From positions 62,001 through 126,000 of the forward strand of contig NZ_UAUI01000028.1 in assembly GCF_900455735.1 (NCBI RefSeq): a stretch of DNA of 64,000 nucleotides, read 5' to 3'. Both the position numbers and the translations under genes were made by a program. The notes under the pieces were generated by a model. That model was not told where the DNA came from and did no database searches. It saw only the letters and a list, made by a program, of their open reading frames with translations. The DNA comes from Rhodococcus wratislaviensis (GTDB lineage Bacteria > Actinomycetota > Actinomycetes > Mycobacteriales > Mycobacteriaceae). Shown here in pieces: positions 18,449-26,099 of the stretch; the stretch's first letter is position 1; every line of letters begins with the position of its first letter.

Positions 18449-19384
18449 TCACTGCCGATGCGTGCCCGAGTCGAGGACCGGCCGAAGGACGTACTTTCCG
18501 CGAACGCCGCCCTGTGCGACCGCGCGGTGGGCGGCGGCGACCTGGTCGAGCGGTACGACGGCGTGCACGCGTGCCGGCAGGTAGCCGCTCGCAGTGGAGT
18601 CGAGGAGCTGGGCGAGCCGGGCACCGTCGGGCTGCGCCACCAGCTCCCGGACGGTGACGCCGCGTTCGCTTGCCGGCGCCGCGCCCGGCTGCACGCCGAC
18701 GAAGAGGCCGCCGTCGCGGACCAGCGTGAGGCCCTGCTCCTGGAGTGCGGCACCGTCGGCTACCGCGTCCCAGGCGCGCGCCGCCTCTGTGGTGAAGTCG
18801 GCGCCGAGGCCGCGCACGAATTTCTCGTCTTCGGCCCGGGCGAGTCCGGTGACCCGCCAGCCGCGGTCCTGGGCGAGCGTGACGACGTTGGCCCCGACCG
18901 CTCCGGCGGCGCCGGTCACCAGCAGGCTCCGGCCTCCGCCGTCGCCGAGTAGGTCGACCAGCTGGTCTGCGGCCAGGCCGTTGAGCGGAACCGTGGCTGC
19001 GGTGGCCAGGTCGAGTCCCTCCGGCACGGGTGCGGTGTCGCCCGCCGGGACAATCAGCTGCTCGGCGTACGTCCCGAAGTCGCGGTCGAACCCGGCGACC
19101 AGCCCCGCGACGCGGCTGCCGACCGGGAGGTCGACGTCCGGACCGGCCGCCGTGACGGTGCCGGCGAAGTCCCAGCCCAGGCCGGTGTGGTCGGGCTGGT
19201 CGATCAGCCCGAGCCGGTGGAACACCCCGGCGGCAAGCGCCAGGTCGACGGGGTTGACCGCGGCCGCTGCGATCTCGACCCGGACCTCGCCCGGGCCGGG
19301 CTCGAGGACGGGGACGTCGATGATCTCGATGGAGTCGGGACCGCCTGGGGTGCGGACGATCGCGGTGCGGAAGGTGGTGGACAT
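18449..19384 (-). CDS. NADPH:quinone oxidoreductase-like MDR protein (zinc-free)
   Basis: A 311-residue medium-chain dehydrogenase/reductase of the quinone-oxidoreductase group. It has no zinc ligands. The Rossmann motif is VTGAAGAVGANVV. The N-terminus RTPGGPDSIEIIDVPVLEPGPGEV and the IDQPDHTGLGWDFAGTV segment fit this branch. It likely reduces an alpha,beta-unsaturated carbonyl or quinone with NADPH. AGGAGG precedes the ATG. It is divergent from an HxlR regulator 115 bp away, the usual partner of such genes and likely its controller. Confidence 0.88.
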   Translation of the reverse strand: MSTTFRTAIVRTPGGPDSIEIIDVPVLEPGPGEVRVEIAAAAVNPVDLALAAGVFHRLGLIDQPDHTGLGWDFAGTVTAAGPDVDLPVGSRVAGLVAGFDRDFGTYAEQLIVPAGDTAPVPEGLDLATAATVPLNGLAADQLVDLLGDGGGRSLLVTGAAGAVGANVVTLAQDRGWRVTGLARAEDEKFVRGLGADFTTEAARAWDAVADGAALQEQGLTLVRDGGLFVGVQPGAAPASERGVTVRELVAQPDGARLAQLLDSTASGYLPARVHAVVPLDQVAAAHRAVAQGGVRGKYVLRPVLDSGTHRQ

Positions 19385-19499
19385 GTTCGCCTCCTGTGGG
19401 CCGGTGTTTGTGCTGTACCCACCACGATGGAGGGGTTACTCTCCAATGGGAAGTAGGCACTTCAAGGTGCGTATGTCACCGCGCAGGAAGGAGCGGTCG

Positions 19500-19940
19500 A
19501 TGTCGACAACCACGGCAGCCCAGGAGCGGGCGCAGGCGAAGGTGGAGTACGAGGCGTTCCTGGCGACCTGTCCCAGCCGCCGGCTCCTCGACCGGATCTC
19601 CGACAAGTGGGTGACGCTGGTTCTCGCCGCGCTGGGCGGCGACGGACCACACTCAGGCCAGGACTGCGTCGGCGAGCCGCGGCGGATGCGCTACTCGGAG
19701 CTGTCCCGGCGGCTGGCCGGAGTCAGCCAGAAGATGCTCACCCAGACGCTGCGCTCCCTCGAACGCGACGGCCTGCTCACCCGCACGGTGACGCCGACCG
19801 TGCCTGTCACGGTCACCTACGAGCTGACCGACCTCGGGATCTCGCTCCACGCCGTCATGCGCGGCATCAAGGGGTGGGCGGAGGCGCACATGGACGAGGT
19901 GCTCGCCAACCGAGAGAAGTACGACACTGGCGTCGACTAG
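19500..19940 (+). CDS. HxlR-family winged-helix regulator
   Basis: A 146-residue DNA-binding protein. The HxlR signature is clear: CPSRRLLDRISDKWVTLVLAAL at about residues 21-43, then MRYSELSRRLAGVSQKMLTQTLRSLERDGLLTR and the wing with VTYELTDLGISL. The family usually senses reactive carbonyls, quinones or aldehydes through the conserved N-terminal Cys, here in ATCPSR. A strong GGAAGGAG precedes the ATG. Divergent placement from the quinone-oxidoreductase-like gene suggests it controls that gene and itself. Confidence 0.9.
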   Translation: MSTTTAAQERAQAKVEYEAFLATCPSRRLLDRISDKWVTLVLAALGGDGPHSGQDCVGEPRRMRYSELSRRLAGVSQKMLTQTLRSLERDGLLTRTVTPTVPVTVTYELTDLGISLHAVMRGIKGWAEAHMDEVLANREKYDTGVD

Positions 19941-19977
19941 CGGCGGCGACGGCCATGGTGTGCCGATGCCGGTGATG

Positions 19978-20310
19978 CTACGAGAGGACGTCGGCAAGGT
20001 CTTCGAGGATCGCGGCTTTGTCCTTGGTGCCCACTATCTGTTTGACGACCTCGCCGTCGTGGAAGAGGACCATGGTCGGAATCGACATGATGCGGAAGTG
20101 CTTGGTCGAGTCGGGGTTTGCGTCGACATCGAGTTTCGCGACGGTGAGTCTGTCGGAGTGCTCGGAAGCGATCTCGTCGAGTACTGGGGCGATCTTCTTG
20201 CACGGCCCGCACCACGGCGCCCAGAAATCGACCAGTACTGGCATCGTGCTGTTCAGGACAATCCTGGTGAAGGTGTCGTCGGTCACGGTGACCGTGTGGG
20301 CGTCGGACAT
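19978..20310 (-). CDS. trxA: Thioredoxin
   Basis: A 110-residue classical thioredoxin with the active site WCGPC at 33-37 after VLVDFWAP, the cis-proline segment SIPTMVLFHDGEV and the usual C-terminal helix. The start at 20310 is chosen because MSDAHTVTVTDDTF is the normal beginning; the frame opens 36 bases earlier. It is the last gene of a minus-strand run that also encodes a thioredoxin reductase two genes upstream. This makes a dedicated thioredoxin pair within a catabolic cluster, which is unusual. It probably supplies electrons to a local thiol-dependent enzyme, the UGSC protein being the best candidate. Confidence 0.93.
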   Translation of the reverse strand: MSDAHTVTVTDDTFTRIVLNSTMPVLVDFWAPWCGPCKKIAPVLDEIASEHSDRLTVAKLDVDANPDSTKHFRIMSIPTMVLFHDGEVVKQIVGTKDKAAILEDLADVLS

Positions 20311-20361
20311 GGGTGGCTCCTTGGGTTGAAAGACTGTACGGATCACGTCGAATCCGGTTGG

Positions 20362-21975
20362 TCAGGCGAGGATGTCGACCTCGGGGTCGAGCTTGATGTC
20401 GACCACGTATGGTCCTCGGAGATCGTGGGTGATGTGCCGGAGTTCGTCGAGCTCCTCGATCTTCCGAACGGACATCGATCCAGCGCCGATCGCTTCGGCG
20501 ATGGGCCCGAATTCTGGCCACATATTGAGGGAATGGTCCGGATCGGCACCGTAGCGTTGAAGTTTGGTGTGCTCGGCACCGTAGGCGTTGTCGTTGAAGA
20601 CGAGGACCAGGACGGGCAACCGGAGTCGGACCGCGGTTGTGAGTTCGGCCAGGTGCATCATGAATCCTCCGTCGCCGACGACGGCGATGGTCAACTCGTC
20701 GGGACGCGCGATCGCGGCACCGATTGCGCCGGCGAGACCGAGTCCGATTGCGCCGAAGCCTCCCATGGTGGTGAAACGCCGCGCGTCGGGCACCTCGATG
20801 CGTGGCCAGACAGCGTTCGTGAAGCGGCCGATATCGCTGACCATCGTTCGGTCGGACGGCAGCACGTCGTCGAGTCTGAGGCAGGCAGTTCGCACATCGA
20901 CCGTGTCGACCGCTGTGTGGTCCTTGTACTCGGCCTCAGCGCAATAGTCGACCAGGTTCTGCTGCACCGACTGCAGCCATCCCGGGTGTGAGGGTGTGTG
21001 GTCTATCGCGTCGAGAGCTTCCCGGATCGCGTCGGCGACCACGGCGGCGTCGCCGGCGATGTATTCGCTGGCGGGTAGGTACCAGCCGAAGCGGCCTGGA
21101 TCGATGTCGACCTGGACGACATGTTTGTCGGCCAGAAGTTCGCCGTGGAAGGTGGTGTAGACGTTCAAGCTCGCGCCGAACGCGATGATCAGATCCGATT
21201 CGGCGATGGCTGCGGCGGCCACGCTGTGGGAGAGGCTGCCGCAGATTCCGAGGTTGCTGGGGTGCCCACGGAACATGTCCTTGGCCAGCACAGACGTCGC
21301 GACCGGGGCGGCCAGTGTCTCGGCGAGAGCGCGCAGTGCTTCGTCGGCCCGCGACAACACGGCGCCGTAGCCGGCGAGGACGATCGGGCGTTTGGCGCTC
21401 GCGACAAGGCCGAGCGCGGCATCGAGGTCGTCGATTGCCGGAACCGAGGGCGAGGAGTGTATCGCGGGGGAGACCGGAGATTGGTAGCCCGCGTCTTCGA
21501 GCATCAAGTCGACCGGAATGTTCAGTACGACCGGTCTGCGTTCGGCGACCACCCGTTGGAACGCTCGATTGAGGTCACGACCGAGGGTTTCCCGCCGATG
21601 CACCTTCTCGTATCCCGCTCCCGCTGCCTGTGCGAAGGAACTGATGTCCATCCGTTGAAAGTGGGTCGGTTCCGCCGGTGTGTCCCCGGTCAGGAGTAGG
21701 ACTTGGCTGCGGCTGCGGACTGCTTCCATCAATGACGTCATGGTGTTGGACAGTCCGGGGCCATGAGTGACCGTGGCGACGCCGACCCGTCCGGTGCTCC
21801 GAGACCAGCTGTCCGCCATAGCGACCGCGCTGCTCTCATGCACGACGGCGACAAACTGGCCTCCACGCTCACGGTAGTTCGCGACATACAGCATGTTCGC
21901 GTCACCCATGAGCCCGAACATCACATCGACGCCGTGCCCGAGAAGGGAATCTGCACACGCCTCGAAGATCTTCAT
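20362..21975 (-). CDS. Thiamine-diphosphate-dependent enzyme (acetolactate synthase/decarboxylase superfamily)
   Basis: A 537-residue three-domain ThDP enzyme. The N-terminal PYR domain has the catalytic Glu in VHESSAVAMA. The middle domain contains IAESDLIIAFGASLN. The C-terminal PP domain has the ThDP motif starting at VVGDGGFMMHLAEL and ending FNDNAYGAEH. It decarboxylates or ligates a 2-oxo acid or acyl-CoA; the substrate is not readable. It does not closely resemble oxalyl-CoA decarboxylase in the PP motif. AGGGGGAA precedes the ATG. It lies 12 bp after the thioredoxin reductase gene and is clearly in its operon. Confidence 0.85.
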   Translation of the reverse strand: MKIFEACADSLLGHGVDVMFGLMGDANMLYVANYRERGGQFVAVVHESSAVAMADSWSRSTGRVGVATVTHGPGLSNTMTSLMEAVRSRSQVLLLTGDTPAEPTHFQRMDISSFAQAAGAGYEKVHRRETLGRDLNRAFQRVVAERRPVVLNIPVDLMLEDAGYQSPVSPAIHSSPSVPAIDDLDAALGLVASAKRPIVLAGYGAVLSRADEALRALAETLAAPVATSVLAKDMFRGHPSNLGICGSLSHSVAAAAIAESDLIIAFGASLNVYTTFHGELLADKHVVQVDIDPGRFGWYLPASEYIAGDAAVVADAIREALDAIDHTPSHPGWLQSVQQNLVDYCAEAEYKDHTAVDTVDVRTACLRLDDVLPSDRTMVSDIGRFTNAVWPRIEVPDARRFTTMGGFGAIGLGLAGAIGAAIARPDELTIAVVGDGGFMMHLAELTTAVRLRLPVLVLVFNDNAYGAEHTKLQRYGADPDHSLNMWPEFGPIAEAIGAGSMSVRKIEELDELRHITHDLRGPYVVDIKLDPEVDILA

Positions 21976-21987
21976 ACGAAATTCCCC

Positions 21988-22920
21988 CTAGTGAGATCCG
22001 GCAGCTGCCAGATACCGTTCGACGTCTAGTGCTGCACTGCAGCCACTGCCGGCCGCAGTGATCGCCTGCCGGTAGGTGTGATCGACGAGGTCGCCGCACG
22101 CGAACACACCGGACACCGGCGTCCGCGAGGTTCGTCCTTCGGTCAGGACGTATCCGGCATCGTCGAGTGCGACTTGTCCATGCACGAGCTCGTTGCGCGG
22201 ATCGTGCCCGATCGCGATGAACACCCCGGTCACGCGCAACGTCGAAAGTTGATCGGTGGCCGTGTCACGCACCACGAGTCCGGCAACCTGCTCGACGCCG
22301 ATCACGTCCTCGGCGACGCTGTTCCACAGGAACCGGATCTTGGAGTTTGCGAACGCGCGTTCCTGCATGATCTTCGAGGCCTTCAGTGTGTCCCGGCGGT
22401 GAATCACGGTCACGCTGGCCGCAAACCGGGTCAGGAACATCGCTTCTTCCAGCGCGGAGTCTCCGCCGCCGATCACTGCGATGTGCTGATCGCGGAAGAA
22501 GAAGCCGTCACAGGTGGCGCACCAGGACACTCCGTGCCCGGACAGACGTTTCTCGTTGGGCATCCCGAGGGCGCGGTAGGCCGATCCCATCGCCAGGACA
22601 ACGGTTTTGGCCGTGTACTGACGATCATCGGTGGAGACGCGCTTGATCTCGTCACCCAGGTCGACGGTGGAGACGTCCCTGGCGATCAGCTCCGCACCAT
22701 AGCGTTCGGCTTGCTTGCGCAAGGTGTCCATCAGCTCCGGTCCCTGAATTCCTTCCACGAAGCCGGGAAAGTTCTCGACCTCGGTCGTTTGCATGAGTGC
22801 GCCGCCGTATTGGGTGCCCTCGAAGACCAGCGGGTGCAGGTTTGCGCGGGCGGTGTAGATGGCGGCGGTGTAACCGGCGGGCCCGCCGCCGATGATGATG
22901 ACGTCGCGTGGGGAGTTCAT
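21988..22920 (-). CDS. trxB: Thioredoxin-disulfide reductase
   Basis: A 310-residue flavoprotein with the FAD motif [21 protein letters not shown] at the N-terminus, the redox pair CATC at 134-137, an NADP motif [17 protein letters not shown], and the C-terminal FAD segment [23 protein letters not shown]. It reduces thioredoxin with NADPH. GGAGC precedes the ATG. It lies between an acyl-CoA dehydrogenase (12 bp) and a ThDP enzyme (12 bp), not beside thioredoxin as usual. It is probably a second, pathway-specific copy in addition to the housekeeping one, which I would expect elsewhere on the chromosome. Confidence 0.93.
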   Translation of the reverse strand: MNSPRDVIIIGGGPAGYTAAIYTARANLHPLVFEGTQYGGALMQTTEVENFPGFVEGIQGPELMDTLRKQAERYGAELIARDVSTVDLGDEIKRVSTDDRQYTAKTVVLAMGSAYRALGMPNEKRLSGHGVSWCATCDGFFFRDQHIAVIGGGDSALEEAMFLTRFAASVTVIHRRDTLKASKIMQERAFANSKIRFLWNSVAEDVIGVEQVAGLVVRDTATDQLSTLRVTGVFIAIGHDPRNELVHGQVALDDAGYVLTEGRTSRTPVSGVFACGDLVDHTYRQAITAAGSGCSAALDVERYLAAAGSH

Positions 22921-22932
22921 GGTTGCTCCGAG

Positions 22933-24132
22933 TCAGTGAAAGGCGGCAACGCCGGTGATGGCGTGGCCGACGATGAGGGTGTGGATTTCGCCGGTTCCTT
23001 CGTAGGTCAGGACGGATTCGAGGTTGGCCATGTGCCGCATCACCGGGTATTCGAGGGTGATGCCGTTGGCTGCCAGGATGGTGCGGGCGCTGCGGGCCAC
23101 GTCGAGGGCGCTCTGCACGTTGTGCAGTTTGCCGAAGCTGACCTGCTGGGGGTGGAGTTGTCCGGCGTCCTTGAGTCGGCCGAGGTGGAGTGCCAGCATG
23201 AGTGAGGTGTTGACCTCGGTGAGCATCTCGACGAGTTTGCGCTGGGTGAGCTGGAAACCGGCGATGGGCCGGCCGAATTGGGTGCGCGTGGTGGAGTAGT
23301 CGAGCGCCGCTTCGTAGCAGGCCCTCGCTGCGCCGACTGCTCCCCAGATGATCCCGTATCGGGCTTCGGTCAGGCACGAGAGGGGGGCACGCAGGCTGGT
23401 GGCCTGGGGGAGTGCGGCGCTGGTGGGGAGCCTGCAGTCCTCGAAGACGAGTTCCGAGGTGGTGGATGCGCGCAGCGACATTTTGTGTTTGATGTCGCGG
23501 GTGGAGAAGCCGGGGGTGTGGCGAGGGACCACGAAGCCGCGGATACCGTCGGGGGTCTTCGCCCACACGACGGCGACGTGGGCTTTGCCGCCGTTGGTGA
23601 TCCACATCTTGCTGCCGTTGAGTACCCATTGTCCGTCTTCGAAGCGGGCGGTGGTGCGCATCCCGGACGGGTCGCTGCCGGCATCGGGTTCGGTGAGTCC
23701 GAAGCATCCGATTGCTTTGCCTTCCGACATCGCCGGTAGCCACGTCTGCTTCTGTTCCTCGCTGCCGTAGCGCCAGATCGCGAACATCGCGAGTGATCCC
23801 TGGACGGAGACGAAGCTACGCAGGCCGCTGTCGCCGGCTTCGAGTTCCAGGCAGGCGAGCCCGTAGGCGACCGCGCTGGTTCCGGGGCAGCCGTAGCCCC
23901 GCAGGTGCATGCCTAGCAGACCCAGTTCTCCTGCAGCTCGGGGGAAGTCGTCGGGCAGGTATGCGTTGTCGTAGGCGTCGGGAAGTCGGTGGAGCAGGTC
24001 GCGGCGGACGAATCCGCGGACGGTGTCGCGGATGAGTCGTTCTTCATCGGACAGCGAGGCGTCGATGTTCAGGAAGTCGTGGGCGTTCAGCGGCGGGGGA
24101 GTGGTCTGCATCAGGTCTTCGGTGGTGGTCAT
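22933..24132 (-). CDS. Acyl-CoA dehydrogenase, glutaryl-CoA dehydrogenase-like
   Basis: A 399-residue FAD enzyme. The catalytic Glu is residue 378 in YEGTGEIHTLIVG. The segment DSGLRSFVSVQGSL, Arg105, matches the substrate-carboxylate-binding Arg of glutaryl-CoA dehydrogenases (DSGxRS). FGLTEPDAGSDPSGM and MWITNGGKAHV are also typical. Glutaryl-CoA dehydrogenase oxidises and decarboxylates glutaryl-CoA to crotonyl-CoA. The CaiB/BaiF CoA-transferase 13 bp upstream fits a glutarate-activating pair known in other bacteria. The exact dicarboxylate is inferred, not shown. AAGGA precedes the start. Confidence 0.85.
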   Translation of the reverse strand: MTTTEDLMQTTPPPLNAHDFLNIDASLSDEERLIRDTVRGFVRRDLLHRLPDAYDNAYLPDDFPRAAGELGLLGMHLRGYGCPGTSAVAYGLACLELEAGDSGLRSFVSVQGSLAMFAIWRYGSEEQKQTWLPAMSEGKAIGCFGLTEPDAGSDPSGMRTTARFEDGQWVLNGSKMWITNGGKAHVAVVWAKTPDGIRGFVVPRHTPGFSTRDIKHKMSLRASTTSELVFEDCRLPTSAALPQATSLRAPLSCLTEARYGIIWGAVGAARACYEAALDYSTTRTQFGRPIAGFQLTQRKLVEMLTEVNTSLMLALHLGRLKDAGQLHPQQVSFGKLHNVQSALDVARSARTILAANGITLEYPVMRHMANLESVLTYEGTGEIHTLIVGHAITGVAAFH

Positions 24133-24145
24133 GAGTGGTCCTTCG

Positions 24146-25312
24146 TCATGCGGTTTCGCGGCGGGATTCGAGTTCTTCGAGCCAGCTTCGGATGTCGGTG
24201 CTGTGTTCGCCCAGGTGCGGTGCCCGGGTTCGGTACGTGACCGGTGTGGCCGACAGGCTGATGGGGTTGGCTACTTGGCGTCCGAGTCGGGTGTCGCCGT
24301 CGGCGGTGTTTGTGACGGGTTCGAGGCCGAGTTCGGTGGCGAGATGGAAGGCATCCGCGATGTCGTTGACCGCGCCGGCGGGCACCCCGCGTGCTGTCAA
24401 TGCTTTAGTCCAATGGTGCGCTGGGTGCGGTGCCAACGCTCGTTCTAGGCTTTCGCGTAGAGCTTGTCGATTCCGGACTCGAAGTTCGTTGGTGGTGAAG
24501 CGATCGTCTCGAGCCAATTGAGGGAAATCCAGAGTGGAGCAGAGGTCGCTGAACTGTCGGTCCGTGCCCACAGCGAGTACGAGAGCGCCTCCGCCGGTGG
24601 CATATGTGTCGTAGGGGGCGATGCTGGGATGCCCGTTGCCGAGGGCGTGGGGAATCTTTTCCGCCAGAACGTATCCCGAAGACTGATTCGCCAATGCGCT
24701 CAGCAGTGCCGACATGAGGTTCACTTCCACGCGCTGGCCCACTCCGGACCTTTCGCGTTCGTGGAGCGCGGATAATATTCCGACCGTGGCGAAGAGGCCG
24801 GCCAGCACGTCGACGAGAGCGACGCCGGCTTTCGTCGGTGAGTTCTGATCGGGTCCTGTGATGCTCATCAGCCCGCCGAGTGCTTGCACGAGGAGGTCGT
24901 AGCCGGCGAGTTCGCGGCCGGCTCCGGCACCGAACGCTGAGATGCTGCAGTACACCAATTCGGGGTTGGCCTGGCGAATAGTGGTTTCGTCCAATCCGAA
25001 CCCCGCCATGGTGCCGGGTCGGAAGTTCTCCACGAGAACATCTGCGTGCTCGGCGAGGGTCCTGGCGACCTCGAGATCGTCCGGGTCGCGGAGATCGAGC
25101 ACGATGCTGCGTTTGTTCCGGTTGACGCCGAGGTAGTAGGTGCTCTGATCGTCGACGAACGGGGGACCCCAGGCCCGGGTGTCGTCCCCTTCGGGGCGTT
25201 CGACCTTGATGATTTCGGCGCCCAGGTCGCCCAGTGTCATCGTGCAGAACGGGCCCGCGAGGACTCGCGAGAAGTCCGCTACCAGTAGGCGAGAGAGCGG
25301 AGGGTTGGTCAT
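24146..25312 (-). CDS. CaiB/BaiF (family III) CoA-transferase
   Basis: A 388-residue CoA-transferase that moves CoA between carboxylates through an aspartyl intermediate. It starts PPLSRLLVADFSRVLAGPFCTMTLGDLGAEIIKVERPEGDDTR. The likely catalytic Asp is in the ENFRPGTM to YDLLVQALGG region. AAGGAGA precedes the ATG at 25312; a long upstream extension of the frame runs through a hairpin and is not credible. With the glutaryl-CoA-dehydrogenase-like gene directly downstream, it may activate glutarate or a related diacid using succinyl-CoA. Confidence 0.88.
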   Translation of the reverse strand: MTNPPLSRLLVADFSRVLAGPFCTMTLGDLGAEIIKVERPEGDDTRAWGPPFVDDQSTYYLGVNRNKRSIVLDLRDPDDLEVARTLAEHADVLVENFRPGTMAGFGLDETTIRQANPELVYCSISAFGAGAGRELAGYDLLVQALGGLMSITGPDQNSPTKAGVALVDVLAGLFATVGILSALHERERSGVGQRVEVNLMSALLSALANQSSGYVLAEKIPHALGNGHPSIAPYDTYATGGGALVLAVGTDRQFSDLCSTLDFPQLARDDRFTTNELRVRNRQALRESLERALAPHPAHHWTKALTARGVPAGAVNDIADAFHLATELGLEPVTNTADGDTRLGRQVANPISLSATPVTYRTRAPHLGEHSTDIRSWLEELESRRETA

Positions 25313-25437
25313 GTCGTCTCCTTGGATCGGTGCGTACGTGCTCGCTGCCGGTAGTGACAGCGCCACCCATGCCTTCGGGCTGACAGACCGAGGTCCGCCG
25401 GTCCCGGGGCGGGTGCAGCGCCGTGGGATTTCGAGAT

Positions 25438-25472
25438 GCGGTGGGGTGCCTGGCTGCTGGGCACCCCACCGC
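25438..25472 (-). terminator. Perfect 13-bp hairpin between the UGSC gene and the CoA-transferase gene
   Basis: GCGGTGGGGTGCC and GGCACCCCACCGC form a perfect 13-bp stem with a 9-base loop. It lies 7 bp past the UGSC stop codon and 125 bp before the CoA-transferase start on the same strand. No clear U-tract follows on the minus strand. It could act as a terminator, as an attenuator that lowers downstream expression, or as an RNA-stabilising end for the two-gene UGSC transcript. Confidence 0.65.
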
Positions 25473-25479
25473 GGCCTTG

Positions 25480-26052
25480 CTAGACGGAGGACGTCGTCGC
25501 GGTCCGCGTGGCCCGGGTGGGCGTTCCTGTCAACCAGATATCGAGGGCCTGAGGAGCGACTTCGGCGGCGCGGCCTTCGAGCTGCTCGAGAGTCAGGCTG
25601 CTGATCGGGTGGGTGATCACGACGGGCTCGAGGTCCGCCATTCCACGTGCGTCGCGCTGTAGGCGGGCTTCGTGCTCGAACTCGGTGGTCACGATGACCG
25701 CCGTGGGCAGTCCGGCCTGTTCGAGGCGAACACCGTCGGTGACACACGCGGAGCAGCAGGAACCGCAGTCGCCGATTGCAGTCAGCGCAATGTCGTTTTC
25801 GGCGGCAATCCGGTTGATTACTTCAGCACTTGCGTCTGAGGAGAAGTGCTCCTTGTCGTAATACTCGACGGAAGCGAACGTCACGCCCCGTTGCTCGAGT
25901 GCCCGCACGGTGGCACGCAGGAGTTTGGCAGCATTCCACTTCGTGTTGCTCAGCACTGCCAGACGAAGGCCATCTGCGCTGTTCGGCCGGGTTGCCAGGG
26001 GAGAGGCCTCCACCTCGACAACACCTCGGGGGTCGTAAATACCATCGTTCAT
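25480..26052 (-). CDS. UGSC-motif family protein (cysteine form)
   Basis: A 190-residue protein with the motif GDCGSCCSAC; CGSC is at residues 96-99, with two more cysteines at 100 and 103. This matches the UGSC family, in which some members have selenocysteine at the first position. Here it is an ordinary cysteine codon. The N-terminal RLAVLSNTKWNAAKLLRATVRALEQRG and EYYDKEHFSSDAS give an alpha/beta fold. The family has no proven reaction; the motif implies thiol or disulfide redox chemistry. GAGGAAAGA precedes the ATG. It follows the 371-residue partner by 47 bp and sits upstream of genes for a thioredoxin pair. Confidence 0.72.
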   Translation of the reverse strand: MNDGIYDPRGVVEVEASPLATRPNSADGLRLAVLSNTKWNAAKLLRATVRALEQRGVTFASVEYYDKEHFSSDASAEVINRIAAENDIALTAIGDCGSCCSACVTDGVRLEQAGLPTAVIVTTEFEHEARLQRDARGMADLEPVVITHPISSLTLEQLEGRAAEVAPQALDIWLTGTPTRATRTATTSSV

Positions 26053-26099
26053 CGTTCTTTCCTCGCTGTCAGATCTTGTGTTGTGAGCGGTCGGGGGAG

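Noticed and set aside
18594-19499. Long N-terminal extension of the HxlR regulator frame
   Set aside because: It runs antisense through the quinone-oxidoreductase-like gene; the start at 19500 has a strong ribosome-binding site and the proper family N-terminus.
24405-25469. Alternative 354-residue frame over the CoA-transferase
   Set aside because: Arg/Pro/His-rich composition typical of a shifted frame; it also runs through the perfect hairpin at 25438-25472.
25750-25770. Selenocysteine in the UGSC motif
   Set aside because: The first motif residue is encoded by an ordinary cysteine codon and no TGA lies there, so no selenocysteine insertion is needed.
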